A stretch of 64,000 nt of DNA. Source: Thiomicrorhabdus lithotrophica. Its GTDB lineage: Bacteria; Pseudomonadota; Gammaproteobacteria; Thiomicrospirales; Thiomicrospiraceae. The notes under the pieces are model-generated. The model was given only the letters and a program-made list of their open reading frames with translations. It was not told the DNA's origin and did no database searches. The stretch is from the NCBI RefSeq assembly GCF_029201445.1, contig NZ_CP102381.1, forward strand, positions 2,418,001 to 2,482,000, written 5' to 3'. This document shows, in pieces, positions 48,825-59,702 of this stretch; positions within the stretch are counted from its first letter, which is position 1; each line of letters begins with the position of its first letter. The position numbers and the translations under genes are program-made.

Positions 48825-49361
48825 TTATTGGGCGATTGCTGCGCCAAGTTTGTTAAGTTGTGATTGCGCTGAACCGTCAATAGCCCAGTCACCCACTTTA
48901 ATCTTAATTCCGCCGACCAATGAAGCATCTTCTTCATAGGTAATTTCTACCTCGGCATCAAACTTAGCATTTAATGCAGCACTTAATTTTTTCTTCTGCT
49001 CAACCGTAGTTTTGCGCGCTGAAATAACAGTCGCTCTTACACGCTTTTCTGCTTCAGCTTTCAAAGTTTCAAAAACTTCAGAAACATCAGACAGAGCGCT
49101 TAAACGCTTGTTACCAGCCATAGCTGAAAGTAGGCCTTTGCCTTCTTTAGTCAGATTTTCACCCATCACTTCTGTGAATACTGAGACGATTTGATCGGCT
49201 GAGTACGCTGGATTTTTTATCATAGCTGCCATTGCTGGATCTTGAGAGATCGTGGCAAGGTTAGCTAATTCTTCTGACCATGCTGCTAGGCTATTCGCTT
49301 CTTGTGAAAGAGCGAATACCGCTTCCGCATAGGGTCTTGCAATTGTCATTAATTGTGCCAT
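48825..49361 (-). CDS. atpH: F1Fo ATP synthase delta subunit AtpH
   Basis: 178 residues, peripheral stalk cap (OSCP) joining F1 to subunit b. An N-terminal six-helix bundle (ARPYAEAVFALSQEANSLAAW) and the C-terminal VGGIKIKVGDWAIDGSAQSQLNKL are characteristic. It lies between atpF and atpA. Confidence 0.97.
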   Translation of the reverse strand: MAQLMTIARPYAEAVFALSQEANSLAAWSEELANLATISQDPAMAAMIKNPAYSADQIVSVFTEVMGENLTKEGKGLLSAMAGNKRLSALSDVSEVFETLKAEAEKRVRATVISARKTTVEQKKKLSAALNAKFDAEVEITYEEDASLVGGIKIKVGDWAIDGSAQSQLNKLGAAIAQ

Positions 49362-49370
49362 AGAGTTTCC

Positions 49371-49841
49371 TTAGATTGATTTAACCAAGGTTTCAAGCAT
49401 GTCGTTATGTGCTGCAGCGTCAACTTCTTTACGAAGAATTTTCTCTGCACCAGATATCGCGATAGAAGCCACTTCTTTACGAAGACCTTCACGCGCTCGA
49501 CTAACTTCTTGCTCTATTTCTGCTTGGGCTGAAGCTTTAATACGGTCTGCTTCTTCCGTAGCTTTTACTTTCGCATCTTCTACGATTTCAGAACCACGCT
49601 TTTCAGCTTGACCAAGTATGTTTTGAGCTTGTGTTTTAGCATCCTTAAGCACGTCTTTTGCTTTTTGTTCAGCTAATTCAAGTTCATGCTTTCCTTTCTC
49701 AGCGGCAGAAAGTCCGTCAGCAATTTTCTTCTGACGGTCTTCCATTAGCTTAGACAGTGGTGCCCACAGCACTTTGTTCACAAACCAGATTAATAGCATA
49801 AATGCGATCATCTGGATGAGAAGCGTTGCGTTAATACTCAC
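49371..49841 (-). CDS. atpF: F1Fo ATP synthase b subunit AtpF
   Basis: 156 residues, peripheral stalk: one N-terminal membrane helix ([21 protein letters not shown]) followed by a long charged helix with right-handed coiled-coil character. Only one b-type gene is present, so a b2 homodimer is expected. Confidence 0.97.
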   Translation of the reverse strand: MSINATLLIQMIAFMLLIWFVNKVLWAPLSKLMEDRQKKIADGLSAAEKGKHELELAEQKAKDVLKDAKTQAQNILGQAEKRGSEIVEDAKVKATEEADRIKASAQAEIEQEVSRAREGLRKEVASIAISGAEKILRKEVDAAAHNDMLETLVKSI

Positions 49842-49895
49842 AGTGGTTACCTCGCCATTCGTTATTTAATAAATACTAGATACAGTCGGGTGGGA

Positions 49896-50294
<399 letters not shown>

Positions 50295-50338
50295 TTATTG
50301 CAAGCCACCTATTCTGTTAATTGCTTAAATAGTAAGAC

Positions 50339-51196
<858 letters not shown>

Positions 51197-51203
51197 CTAC
51201 TCC

Positions 51204-51566
51204 TTAATCAGTCAAACGCTGCTTACCTTTTAGATTAAAGACTTGCCCTATTTGCATCACCACAAAGGTCAATACAACTGGCATCGCTTCAAATCCAAAG
51301 ACTTGCAACCCCAAAACAAATAACACAGCTAATAGAATAAATCTAATGACTGCACTCATATATAAAATTAATATTCCGGCTTTTGCATCATCTTCGGCAC
51401 GTTGATTTGCTTTACGAAAGGTAAAACTCAACATGATCACGTTCATGATGCCTATAAAAAAACCGTAACCAGCGCCCATTGCCTGGCTTTGTGTTGCAAA
51501 AACTGCAACCATTATTAGTCCAATTATCCCTTGAACCTTAAAAGACTTATCCAGATTTTTTATCAT
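51204..51566 (-). CDS. atpI: ATP synthase subunit I (AtpI)
   Basis: 120-residue membrane protein with four helices (VQGIIGLIMVAVFATQS, GYGFFIGIMNVIMLSFTF, and two more), matching the AtpI family that helps c-ring assembly. The FGIMNV and charged RKANQRAEDD loop are typical. It overlaps atpZ by 20 bases and precedes atpB. Confidence 0.88.
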   Translation of the reverse strand: MIKNLDKSFKVQGIIGLIMVAVFATQSQAMGAGYGFFIGIMNVIMLSFTFRKANQRAEDDAKAGILILYMSAVIRFILLAVLFVLGLQVFGFEAMPVVLTFVVMQIGQVFNLKGKQRLTD

Positions 51567-51843
51567 CTTCTGTCTCTTTTTCAGCTTTTGGCGCCATGTA
51601 ATCTAAACGTTTAGATAACTTATGAACCTGCTGTATTCCACCAATAAAGCCTAATACCGCACAACTTAAGAAGAAGATTGGTGTTGTATCAAATATCTGG
51701 TCTAAAAAATACCCAACAATAAAACCAGCAATCAACATTGATGTAAACATTGAGCCAGCACCCATCAATAAATAATTAGCTGCTAACCCTGGAGCTTTTT
51801 CATCTTCCGCTGTTATCTTTTTGTGCTCGTTTTCATCGTTCAT
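51547..51843 (-). CDS. atpZ: AtpZ/AtpI family protein, first gene of atp operon
   Basis: 98 residues with two membrane helices (YLLMGAGSMFTSMLIAGFIVGYFLD and IFFLSCAVLGFIGGIQQV) between charged tails; the AtpZ family, linked in other bacteria to c-ring assembly or Mg/Ca transport. Its end overlaps atpI by 20 bases, so the AtpZ-AtpI pair is translationally coupled. The promoter must lie in 51844-52107. Confidence 0.83.
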   Translation of the reverse strand: MNDENEHKKITAEDEKAPGLAANYLLMGAGSMFTSMLIAGFIVGYFLDQIFDTTPIFFLSCAVLGFIGGIQQVHKLSKRLDYMAPKAEKETEDDKKSG

Positions 51844-51898
51844 AACTTATGGCAAACTCTGCTAATAATACTTTTTAGTCGAAACAACTTCAAGCTAA

Positions 51899-51910
51899 AT
51901 GGGCGCCCAT
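51899..51910. promoter_or_regulatory. 12-bp palindrome ATGGGCGCCCAT in the atp leader
   Basis: Perfect palindrome 56 bases upstream of the atpZ start, a GC-rich island in AT-rich DNA. It could be an operator or a leader hairpin; no regulator is identified. Confidence 0.35.
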
Positions 51911-52107
51911 GATAATGTTTTATAAGTCTAAAATCTACACTATCTAAGTGTTTTCTTTGCTTTTTTACTAATTAGTTACTTACAGTCACAAGATACAGTG
52001 ATTTATTGTTATCCAAACACATTATCTACCGCTTTACACATATACGTCTTTTAACGCATGTCTAGCCATTAAATTTATTTATATTTAATTATTAAGTAAA
52101 TTTAGAG

Positions 52108-52977
52108 TTAGAAAAGTTTCAATAAACGTTCCAACTCATCCATATCTTTATAACTAATCTCTATTTTTCCACGTCCAGTTTCGTGATGATTAATTTTCAC
52201 TTTAGCAGAAAGTTTGTCACCCAAAATTTGTTGATGGTTAATCACTTGCTCTATACCTGGAATAGCTTTTTTCTTAGCCGTTCTAATCAATTTCTTCGGA
52301 ACCAATACTTGCTGAGCCGCTTCTTCAATTTCACGTACTGACCAACCCCTATCCATGGCCTTGTCAACGAGTTCTTTTTGAATTTCTTCTGGAAGACTAA
52401 TTATTGCTCTGGCATGACCCATACTTAAGCGACCTTCATGCAATGCGTTTTGGATCCCTTTAGGAAGTTTAAGCAATCTTAACAGGTTGGATACTGCGGC
52501 ACGTGAACGCCCTACTGCATCCGCTACCGCTTGCTGAGTTAAATCAAACTCTTTTAACAAACGCTTTAACCCTATTGCGGTTTCTATTGGATTTAAATCT
52601 TCACGTTGAATATTTTCAATCAATGCCATAGCCAATGTTGCCTGACTGTCAGCCTGTCTAATAACAACAGGAACTTTTTCCAGGCCGGCTAACTTAGAGG
52701 CTCTCCAGCGGCGCTCTCCAGCAATAATTTCGTATTTATCTGTCCCAACAGGCCTGACAATTATTGGTTGAACAACACCTTGAACTTTAATCGAATCTGC
52801 AAGTTCTTGTAGAGCCGCTTCTTCAAACTGTTGCCTTGGTTGATACTGACCTGGCTGTAACTGATCAATCAATAACTTTTCAATACGTAAATCAGCACTA
52901 CTATTGTCTGACTTTTGCTTGGCACCCAGCATTGCATGAATACCACGAGTTCCCATACCTGAACGTTTTTTAACCAC
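52108..52977 (-). CDS. parB: Chromosome partitioning protein ParB
   Basis: 289 residues. N-terminal ParB/Srx CTPase domain (LIDQLQPGQYQPRQQF, IAGERRWRASKLAG), helix-turn-helix for parS binding (LTQQAVADAVGRSRAAVSNLLRLLKLP), and a C-terminal dimerisation domain ending DELERLLKLF. It follows parA by 21 bases. No full parS site was found in the window. Confidence 0.97.
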   Translation of the reverse strand: MVKKRSGMGTRGIHAMLGAKQKSDNSSADLRIEKLLIDQLQPGQYQPRQQFEEAALQELADSIKVQGVVQPIIVRPVGTDKYEIIAGERRWRASKLAGLEKVPVVIRQADSQATLAMALIENIQREDLNPIETAIGLKRLLKEFDLTQQAVADAVGRSRAAVSNLLRLLKLPKGIQNALHEGRLSMGHARAIISLPEEIQKELVDKAMDRGWSVREIEEAAQQVLVPKKLIRTAKKKAIPGIEQVINHQQILGDKLSAKVKINHHETGRGKIEISYKDMDELERLLKLF

Positions 52978-52998
52978 GAAAATTCCTACCTTTACAAG

Positions 52999-53766
52999 TT
53001 ATAACTGGGTTTTACGAATTATTTCATTTGCGAGTGCCAGATAAGCTATCGCGCCATTAGAGGTTGCATCATAATCTAAGATTGACTCACCATAACTAGG
53101 CGCTTCAGCCAAACGAACATTTCTTGGAATAATCGTTTGTAAAACCTTCATACCAAAATGTGCTACCAGTTCATTTGATACATCATTAGCCAAATTATTT
53201 CTTCGATCATGCATCGTTCTTAACAACCCATCTATATGCAGGGTGGCATTTAGCTGAGCTTGCACTGTATCAATGGTATCCATCAATGCTGATAAACCTT
53301 CAAGCGCAAAAAATTCACACTGCACAGGTACTAAAATACCATCAGAAGCGGTTAATGCGTTGAGTGTCAGCATATTCAAAGTTGGGGGGCAATCAATAAT
53401 AACAACGTCATAGTTATCACGGATTTTTTTTAGGGTTTTACGCATGCGCTTAGGCCCCATATCCTCTTCCAAAAGCGCAACTTCAGCCGCAGTTAAATCA
53501 CCATTAGCTGGCATTAAGTCTATATTCGCCTGCTCAACATGCACAATCGCCGCTTTGGCTTTTAGCTCACCCACCAAAACTTCAAACACTGAGGCATTTA
53601 ACTGGTCTTTATTCACACCGATTGCAACCGTTGCATTACCTTGTGGATCTAAATCTATTAACAAAACCTTTTTATCTAAACGACCTAATGCAGCGGCTAA
53701 GTTTACACTGGTTGTGGTCTTACCCACTCCGCCTTTTTGATTTGCAACAGCAATGACTCTTCCCAC
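52999..53766 (-). CDS. parA: Chromosome partitioning ATPase ParA (Soj)
   Basis: 255 residues. Deviant Walker A KGGVGKTTT at the N-terminus, VIIDCPPTLNMLTLNAL, and the DNA-binding basic C-terminal half. The frame extends to 53850, but the family start MxRVIAVANQKGG corresponds to GTG 53766, preceded by AGAGG; the longer start was rejected. It lies between rsmG and parB, the conserved origin-proximal order. Confidence 0.95.
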   Translation of the reverse strand: MGRVIAVANQKGGVGKTTTSVNLAAALGRLDKKVLLIDLDPQGNATVAIGVNKDQLNASVFEVLVGELKAKAAIVHVEQANIDLMPANGDLTAAEVALLEEDMGPKRMRKTLKKIRDNYDVVIIDCPPTLNMLTLNALTASDGILVPVQCEFFALEGLSALMDTIDTVQAQLNATLHIDGLLRTMHDRRNNLANDVSNELVAHFGMKVLQTIIPRNVRLAEAPSYGESILDYDATSNGAIAYLALANEIIRKTQL

Positions 53767-53856
53767 GTCGATTTTGCCTCTAAAGTGGATATTAATTAAG
53801 ATTAAGTAGTCGACTCTGAATAAATACTTTAATTTAAAGTAGCTATTCAAAGCCGA

Positions 53857-54489
53857 CTAAATAGCCTGCTTAGAACCCTTAACTAGCATACGTTCTGCAT
53901 CTAGCTTTGGAACATGTAATTCAATAACTTCTTCTATTTTAACCAGGCCTGGTAACTTGGTTAAGTCTTCAAATTCTTTTTGGGCTTTCATTGCCCACCA
54001 AATACCACCGTCAGGTAGTAAATGATGAGTCCACTCCAACATATCTTGTACAGAAGCAAACGCTCTAGAAATGACCGCATCATAAAGCGGTTCTGGTTTA
54101 TACTCTTCAACTCGGCTATGAATAACTTGGGTATTCACAAGCCCCAGTTCCGCTTTTGCCTGAATTAAAAAACGTGTTTTTTTGCTATTACTATCAAGCA
54201 AATCTACCTGCTTTTCAGGAAAACAAATCGCTAAAGGTATACCTGGTACGCCACCACCTGTACCCACATCAATAATACGATTTTCTTTGATATGCGGTAC
54301 TACCGCTAAACTATCCAATAGATGTTTTATTAACATCTCTTCAGGATCGCGTATTGCCGTTAGGTTATACACCTTATTCCACTTTTGTAACAACGTCAAA
54401 TACGCCATTAATTTTTCAATTTGCTCATCAGCTAATTCGATTTTTAGCGCTTCTAAACCAGCAATTAATATTGTTCTTAACTGTTCCAT
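53857..54489 (-). CDS. rsmG: 16S rRNA (guanine-527-N7) methyltransferase RsmG
   Basis: 210 residues, SAM-dependent modification of 16S rRNA G527 (loss gives low-level streptomycin resistance in other bacteria). IIDVGTGGGVPGIPLAI is the SAM site; KWNKVYNLTAIRDPEEMLIKHLLDSL is the family block. It is 11 bases after mnmG. An exact palindrome copy at 53942 encodes Pro-Gly-Leu-Val. Confidence 0.96.
   Translation of the reverse strand: MEQLRTILIAGLEALKIELADEQIEKLMAYLTLLQKWNKVYNLTAIRDPEEMLIKHLLDSLAVVPHIKENRIIDVGTGGGVPGIPLAICFPEKQVDLLDSNSKKTRFLIQAKAELGLVNTQVIHSRVEEYKPEPLYDAVISRAFASVQDMLEWTHHLLPDGGIWWAMKAQKEFEDLTKLPGLVKIEEVIELHVPKLDAERMLVKGSKQAI
53942..53953. repeat. Iterated palindrome ACCAGGCCTGGT, exact copy
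   Basis: Near the 3' end of rsmG; read on minus as Leu-Pro-Gly-Leu-Val. Confidence 0.9.
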
Positions 54490-54500
54490 TTCAATATATC

Positions 54501-56399
54501 TCAGGCTGAATGCTTTTGTGAACGAAACTTTTTAATTTCAATTAATAAAATCGAAACTGCTGCTGGTGTAATACCTTGAATGCGTCCAGCCATGCCCAAG
54601 TTTTCTGGTTTATGGTCACGTAACTTTTGTTTAACTTCATTGGATAAACCTGAGATTTTATCTAAATCCAAGTCACTTGGGATCTTGACCGATTCTGAAC
54701 GTTTCATTTTATCAATCTGCTGAATTTGTCGATCAATATAACCTGAGTATTTGGCTTCAATCTCAATTTGATCAACGACTGCGGCATCCTCAACGCCATC
54801 ACCAAAAGCCTCTAATGTTGCTAGCGCGCTATATTGAACATTTGGTCGTTTAAGTAAATCAAAAAGGGTCTGCTCTTTACTTAAAGGCAAGTCCATCAAC
54901 TCTTCAGCTTTTTTCGCTTCTGGATGTGAAGGGTATATCCAAGTGTCTTTTAGGCGTTCAACCTCTTTTTCAAGGCTCTCTAACTTATTTTGGTAGGCAG
55001 CCCAACGAGTATCATCCACCAACCCCATTTCACGTGCTATAGGTGTGAGTCTTTGATCAGCATTATCTTCACGCAACATTAGACGATATTCTGCTCTTGA
55101 GGTAAACATACGATAAGGCTCAGTTGTACCCATTGTAATCAAGTCATCCACCAATACACCTAAATAAGCTTCGTCGCGGCGCGGATACCACTGCTCTTTT
55201 AGCTGTGCACGGCGTGCTGCGTTAATGCCAGCCAACAGTCCTTGTGCCGCAGCTTCTTCGTAGCCTGTAGTACCGTTAATTTGCCCTGCAAAATACAATC
55301 CTTGAATAGCCTGAGTCTCCAAAGTTGCCTTAAGACCTCTTGGATCAAAATAATCATATTCAATAGCATAGCCAGGACGCATTATTTTAGCGTGTTCTAA
55401 GCCTTCCATTGAGTGAACGATTTGTAACTGTGTTTCAAAAGGCAGACTAGTTGAGATACCATTTGGGTATAACTCATTGGTTGTTAACCCTTCAGGCTCA
55501 ATAAAAACTTGATGCTTATCTTTATCCGCAAAACGCATCACCTTATCTTCAATAGATGGGCAATATCTAGGGCCAACACTGTCTATCTCACCTTGATCTG
55601 AGTACATGGGTGACTGATCAAGTGAGGCCATAATAGCATCGTGTGTTTTAGAGTTAGTGTAGGTGATGTAGCAAGGAATTTGTCTAGGGTGCATTGATTC
55701 CTTACCCATGTAGGAAAACACAGGTACAGGATTATCGCCATGCTGTACTTGCATGGCATCAAAATTAACGGTACGTGCATCAATTCTTGGAGGTGTACCT
55801 GTTTTTAAACGACCAACGGGTAAATTCATGTCTCGTAAACGGTCAGCTAATCTATTAGCGGGCTCATCACCAGCACGGCCACCTTCATAGTTTTGTAAAC
55901 CAATATGAATACGTCCAGCTAAGAATGTACCCACTGTTAACACAACTTGGTTAGCATAAAATTTCAAACCCATTTTAGTGACAACACCGCGAACAGTATC
56001 TCCATCCAAAATAATGTCTTCTACAGGCTGCTGAAATATCGTTAAGTTTTCTTGGTTTTCTAAACGCATACGAATGGCTTGGCGATAAAGCACACGATCA
56101 GCTTGGGCGCGCGTTGCTCTTACAGCAGGCCCCTTTGAGGCGTTGAGAATTCTAAACTGGATACCGGCTTCGTCGATTGCCATCGCCATAGCACCACCCA
56201 TAGCATCAATCTCTTTTACAAGATGACCTTTACCAATACCACCTATCGCTGGATTACATGACATTTGACCCAGTGTATCGATGTTGTGAGTAAGCAATAA
56301 TGTCTGCAACCCCATACGAGCAGAAGCTAGAGCAGCCTCTGTTCCCGCATGTCCGCCACCAACAATAATGACATCATATTTTGAATTTTCGAAACTCAT
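54501..56399 (-). CDS. mnmG: tRNA uridine 5-carboxymethylaminomethyl modification enzyme MnmG (GidA)
   Basis: FAD protein that with MnmE installs cmnm5 at wobble U34; 632 residues. FAD-binding [21 protein letters not shown] at the N-terminus, [26 protein letters not shown], and PPRIDARTV are family signatures. First gene of the mnmG-rsmG-parA-parB run, which usually flanks the replication origin. Confidence 0.97.
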   Translation of the reverse strand: MSFENSKYDVIIVGGGHAGTEAALASARMGLQTLLLTHNIDTLGQMSCNPAIGGIGKGHLVKEIDAMGGAMAMAIDEAGIQFRILNASKGPAVRATRAQADRVLYRQAIRMRLENQENLTIFQQPVEDIILDGDTVRGVVTKMGLKFYANQVVLTVGTFLAGRIHIGLQNYEGGRAGDEPANRLADRLRDMNLPVGRLKTGTPPRIDARTVNFDAMQVQHGDNPVPVFSYMGKESMHPRQIPCYITYTNSKTHDAIMASLDQSPMYSDQGEIDSVGPRYCPSIEDKVMRFADKDKHQVFIEPEGLTTNELYPNGISTSLPFETQLQIVHSMEGLEHAKIMRPGYAIEYDYFDPRGLKATLETQAIQGLYFAGQINGTTGYEEAAAQGLLAGINAARRAQLKEQWYPRRDEAYLGVLVDDLITMGTTEPYRMFTSRAEYRLMLREDNADQRLTPIAREMGLVDDTRWAAYQNKLESLEKEVERLKDTWIYPSHPEAKKAEELMDLPLSKEQTLFDLLKRPNVQYSALATLEAFGDGVEDAAVVDQIEIEAKYSGYIDRQIQQIDKMKRSESVKIPSDLDLDKISGLSNEVKQKLRDHKPENLGMAGRIQGITPAAVSILLIEIKKFRSQKHSA

Positions 56400-56600
56400 A
56401 ACTCACCTTTAAATAAAATTACTTTTACCTAGAATTTTATTCATCAACACTCTTCGAAATTAACCATTCTCGATTACTCAATCTAAACAGCTAATTTATG
56501 TGCTTTTTATTAAAAAATAGCAAAATATTTTACCATAAGAATCATGAATTTGCGTAGCTTAGAAAGCAATAACAAACGACCATTCAATAAGCTGTTCTTT

Positions 56601-56620
56601 AGTTACCAGGCCTGGTAACT
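56601..56620. repeat. Iterated palindrome (exact 12-mer at 56605-56616) in a perfect 20-bp palindrome
   Basis: The 12-mer is extended by AGTT / AACT on both sides and followed by a short T run, between divergent mnmG and the TonB receptor. Confidence 0.9.
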
Positions 56621-56781
56621 TTTTATCTAACGTTTGCAGACCAATTCAAATACTTGAGACTAAATAACTATTGGAGCACTAACTAGCTATACAGAACCAT
56701 TGTATTTGTAGGTCGACCAAAAATAACCTTATACTGTAAATAGTTGAATATCACCAAAATTTTAGAATCTAACCCTTTGGT

Positions 56782-56788
56782 AAGGAGG
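56782..56788 (+). promoter_or_regulatory. Consensus Shine-Dalgarno fixing the TonB receptor start
   Basis: AAGGAGG, six bases before GTG 56795. It shows that the gene starts at this GTG and not at the earlier TTG at 56744. Confidence 0.8.
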
Positions 56789-56794
56789 TTTAAA

Positions 56795-58900
56795 GTGTTT
56801 TTCTATTCTAGAAAGCTGTTTTATGGCGTGATTATGTCAATAAGTTGTTTACCAGTTTATGCTCAAGAAATAACTGAAATTGAAAACATTCTCATTGAAT
56901 CACAAAACCGTGAGGACAAAAGGCATCAGAATGTTGCTCCCCTAGAAACGCATGCATCAGAGATTATCCTTACCAAAGATGAGCTGCAAGGTGTAGCTGG
57001 CACACAAGGAGACCCATTAAAGGCTCTATCGACATTACCAGGAATAGTAAACGCCTACTCTAGCTCTGGTGCAGGGCTCAACAATGGTTTTTATGTACGC
57101 GGCAGTAACAGCAATGAAAACACTATTTGGATTGATGGTTTGCCAGTAGGTTACATGTTTCACTTAGGTGGCTTATACTCCATTGTAAACCCTGACTTAA
57201 TTTCTGAATTCGATACCTACTTAGGTGGTTTTGGTGTTGAATATGGTGACAAACTAGGTGGAGCAATTAATGTACAGACCAAAGATCCAAGAAGTGACTT
57301 AACGGAACATAGCGCACAGATTGGTTTTTTTGATAGTTCATATCGTGTGGAAGGGCCGATTAGTGAAAATAGCAGTGGTTATTTTGCTGTTCGACGAAGT
57401 TATTTAGATCTGTTTATGCCTGCTACAGGCTCGTTAGGTAATAGTGATATTAACTATACACAGTTCCCTCAGTTTTGGGATCTACAAGCCAAATGGCAGT
57501 ATCAATTAGCTAATGGGTTTGTTGATTTTAATATCCTAACCTCAAATGACAAGCTCACCTTAAATGTAGATAACCGTGGTGATATTTTACAAGATCCAGC
57601 AATTGCTGGTTATCTTGGTGGTGAGGATGCCTTTCAAACTTACGGAATACGCTGGCACCAAAACCTCAATAACAATTGGGAACAAAAAATCCGTTTAGGT
57701 CTATTAAACACATCTTCAGAACGTTTTATTGGTAGCCAATTAGACGGTGAGCCCAATCCTGGTAGTCCTTATACAAAAAATGTTAAAGGTGAAAACTGGT
57801 TTTTACTACCGCAATGGGAATATTCTGGCGGTATTGACTCTAACCTGAAAGCGGGATTAGACGCTTACTCTTACAAATACGATATAAATGGTTATTGGTA
57901 TCAACCCTGCCAAGAAGGTCAACCAGACTGCAATTTAACACGCCTTGAAAAAGGCACTTTGGATGAAGTTATTACCGGCACAGAACTGTCACCCTACATT
58001 GAATACCAGCAAGATATTACTGATAAATTCGCTCTTACCTTTGGACTAAGAAATAGTAACATTAGATTAAAAAACAACAATCTTAATGCCGTATCTCCAA
58101 GAGTTTCAGTGGAATATGAATGGTCTGAAAACTTAATATTAACGGCCCACTGGGGTAAATTTGTACAGAAACCTGAGATGTCACAGTTGGTCGATAATTT
58201 AGGTAATCCAACTTTAAGTCTAAGTGAAGCTGAACACAGAATAATCGGTGCAAAGTACAAATTCTCCCACCTATGGTCAATGCAAATTGAGGCTTATCAC
58301 AAACCAATGATAAACCTAATAACAACAAGTACGACTGACTACTATGCAAATAGCGCAAAAGGCGAAGCTAAAGGCTTTGACTTATTTTTAAAACGAGAAT
58401 ACAAAGACGGTAGTTTTGGATGGATTAGCTACGGATATTCAGACTCTCGTCGTACAGATTTACCCGGAAGTGAAGAGCGTCCATTTGATGGTGACCAACC
58501 ACATACATTAAGTGCAGTATGGAGTCAACCAATGCCGGGGAGTTGGGACAAATGGCGCTGGGGAATGAAAATGAATGCAAGCACAGGACAGCCTTATACA
58601 AAAGTTGTTTCCAGAACATCAGTTCCAATTCCCGACGGAAGTGGTGACAACTATTGGGTACCAACATACGGTGATATCAACGGAGATCGCCTACCTTTCT
58701 ACTTTAGAGCTGACTTATCTATGGAACGTGACTGGAAGTACCACGATATAGATTTAACTACTCGCTTTGAATTAATCAATGTGAATGCTTTATTTAGACA
58801 AAATGTTGTAGGTTACCTTTATAACTCAGATTATTCTGAAGTAGATGAAATCTATGATTTACCCTTTTTACCATCATTTAGTATTAGGGGAACATTCTAA
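56795..58900 (+). CDS. TonB-dependent outer-membrane receptor
   Basis: 701 residues from GTG 56795 (consensus Shine-Dalgarno AAGGAGG upstream). A signal peptide (ending PVYAQE) is followed by a TonB-box-like stretch (about 30-40), a plug domain (GDPLKALSTLPGIVNAYSS, GFYVRGSNSNENTIWIDGLPV, GFGVEYGDKLGGAINVQTKDP) and a 22-strand-type barrel ending in a C-terminal Phe (SIRGTF). The substrate is not evident; no siderophore, cobalamin or TonB/ExbBD genes are adjacent. A lipoprotein gene follows 45 bases later, separated by a palindrome variant. Confidence 0.93.
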   Translation: MFFYSRKLFYGVIMSISCLPVYAQEITEIENILIESQNREDKRHQNVAPLETHASEIILTKDELQGVAGTQGDPLKALSTLPGIVNAYSSSGAGLNNGFYVRGSNSNENTIWIDGLPVGYMFHLGGLYSIVNPDLISEFDTYLGGFGVEYGDKLGGAINVQTKDPRSDLTEHSAQIGFFDSSYRVEGPISENSSGYFAVRRSYLDLFMPATGSLGNSDINYTQFPQFWDLQAKWQYQLANGFVDFNILTSNDKLTLNVDNRGDILQDPAIAGYLGGEDAFQTYGIRWHQNLNNNWEQKIRLGLLNTSSERFIGSQLDGEPNPGSPYTKNVKGENWFLLPQWEYSGGIDSNLKAGLDAYSYKYDINGYWYQPCQEGQPDCNLTRLEKGTLDEVITGTELSPYIEYQQDITDKFALTFGLRNSNIRLKNNNLNAVSPRVSVEYEWSENLILTAHWGKFVQKPEMSQLVDNLGNPTLSLSEAEHRIIGAKYKFSHLWSMQIEAYHKPMINLITTSTTDYYANSAKGEAKGFDLFLKREYKDGSFGWISYGYSDSRRTDLPGSEERPFDGDQPHTLSAVWSQPMPGSWDKWRWGMKMNASTGQPYTKVVSRTSVPIPDGSGDNYWVPTYGDINGDRLPFYFRADLSMERDWKYHDIDLTTRFELINVNALFRQNVVGYLYNSDYSEVDEIYDLPFLPSFSIRGTF

Positions 58901-58918
58901 TCCACAGGCTTGAATTAG

Positions 58919-58928
58919 CAGGCCTGGT
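58919..58928. repeat. Iterated palindrome, 10-bp variant (CAGGCCTGGT)
   Basis: In the short gap between the TonB receptor and the lipoprotein gene. Confidence 0.7.
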
Positions 58929-58945
58929 AACATCGAGAATTTATA

Positions 58946-59551
58946 ATGAAGATTCAATACCGATTAAAAACATTAGCAACTATTATTCCTATAGTTCTTG
59001 CTGGCTGCGTTTCTCAGCCCATGCATAAATCTTTAGGAGTAAGCTCAGGTGATATATTCGCTCTTTCTCAAGTTGTTGAAATTCCGGCTAACAGTACACG
59101 TATATTTATTCAAAACGGAAAATTAACTAGCAAAAATGGTTTTGACCATTCTGAACAACACTGCAGAATTGAAGTAACGACACTTAGTGAGCATAAACAG
59201 CGAGTGCTACCTGAGAAATTCCAGATTATTTCGGTAACCACTGATGAAGAGCAAATTGCTTTAATGAATACAAAACCGATTTTATTAGCTTTAAATAATA
59301 CCAATGGACATCAATCAGACTACTTCACATTGAAAAGCACACTTGGATTTGGGTCACAGGAAAGACCAGAAACAATGGATTTAATTCACATCAACCTGGC
59401 ATCAAAAAAACAGCCCAATGTTATGCGCTTAACTTGTGCAGGCTCCCTGAGCAACGGTGATATGGCAGATGCACCAAGAAGTTATCGACCGGACTTGAAC
59501 ACAATCAATAAAATACTTGGCTCTATAGGGTATATAAGCACGGAAAAATAA
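58946..59551 (+). CDS. Lipoprotein of unknown function
   Basis: 201 residues with a type II signal peptide: a basic N-terminus, a hydrophobic segment, and lipobox LAGC (Cys near residue 21). The mature part is soluble with two further cysteines (HCRIEV and RLTCAG) that could form a disulfide. No family recognised. It probably forms an operon with the TonB receptor, which would make it an outer-membrane accessory lipoprotein (inference from position only). Confidence 0.8.
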   Translation: MKIQYRLKTLATIIPIVLAGCVSQPMHKSLGVSSGDIFALSQVVEIPANSTRIFIQNGKLTSKNGFDHSEQHCRIEVTTLSEHKQRVLPEKFQIISVTTDEEQIALMNTKPILLALNNTNGHQSDYFTLKSTLGFGSQERPETMDLIHINLASKKQPNVMRLTCAGSLSNGDMADAPRSYRPDLNTINKILGSIGYISTEK

Positions 59552-59702
59552 GCTCTTAGGTTTAGCTTAAGCTTTAAATGTACTTGAAGTGTGACATTGT
59601 AACGGAATGTATAGAACGGTATAACCTAAACCATTTTAATGGATAGTAAACGTTTATAAGTTCGACTAGAGATTGCTTTTCTAAATTTATATTGGTCAAA
59701 AT

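Larger units (their letters stand above)
56400..56794. other. Divergent intergenic region between mnmG and the TonB receptor
   Basis: About 395 bases without a gene. It contains a 20-bp palindrome at 56601-56620. I looked for DnaA boxes because origins often adjoin mnmG and saw no cluster of TTATNCACA sites, nor a cobalamin riboswitch box before the receptor. Confidence 0.45.

Noticed and set aside
51844-52107. Possible replication origin between parB and atpZ, or next to mnmG (56400-56794)
   Set aside because: Gene order suggests a nearby origin, but I found no cluster of TTATNCACA DnaA boxes in either gap; single TTATCCAAA-type matches are not enough.
52919-52936. TTGGCAC...TTGCAT on plus inside parB
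   Set aside because: It looks like a sigma-54 promoter, but the GG to GC spacing is 11 rather than 10 and no plus-strand gene follows.
55027-55042. parS-like sequence TTTCACGTG in mnmG, and CACGTGAAAC in spoT near 26455
   Set aside because: Each keeps only about half of TGTTTCACGTGAAACA. parB needs near-palindromic sites, so these are treated as chance matches within coding sequence.
56400-56794. Cobalamin or other riboswitch before the TonB receptor
   Set aside because: No B12 box or other recognisable aptamer core was seen; only the iterated palindrome is structured.
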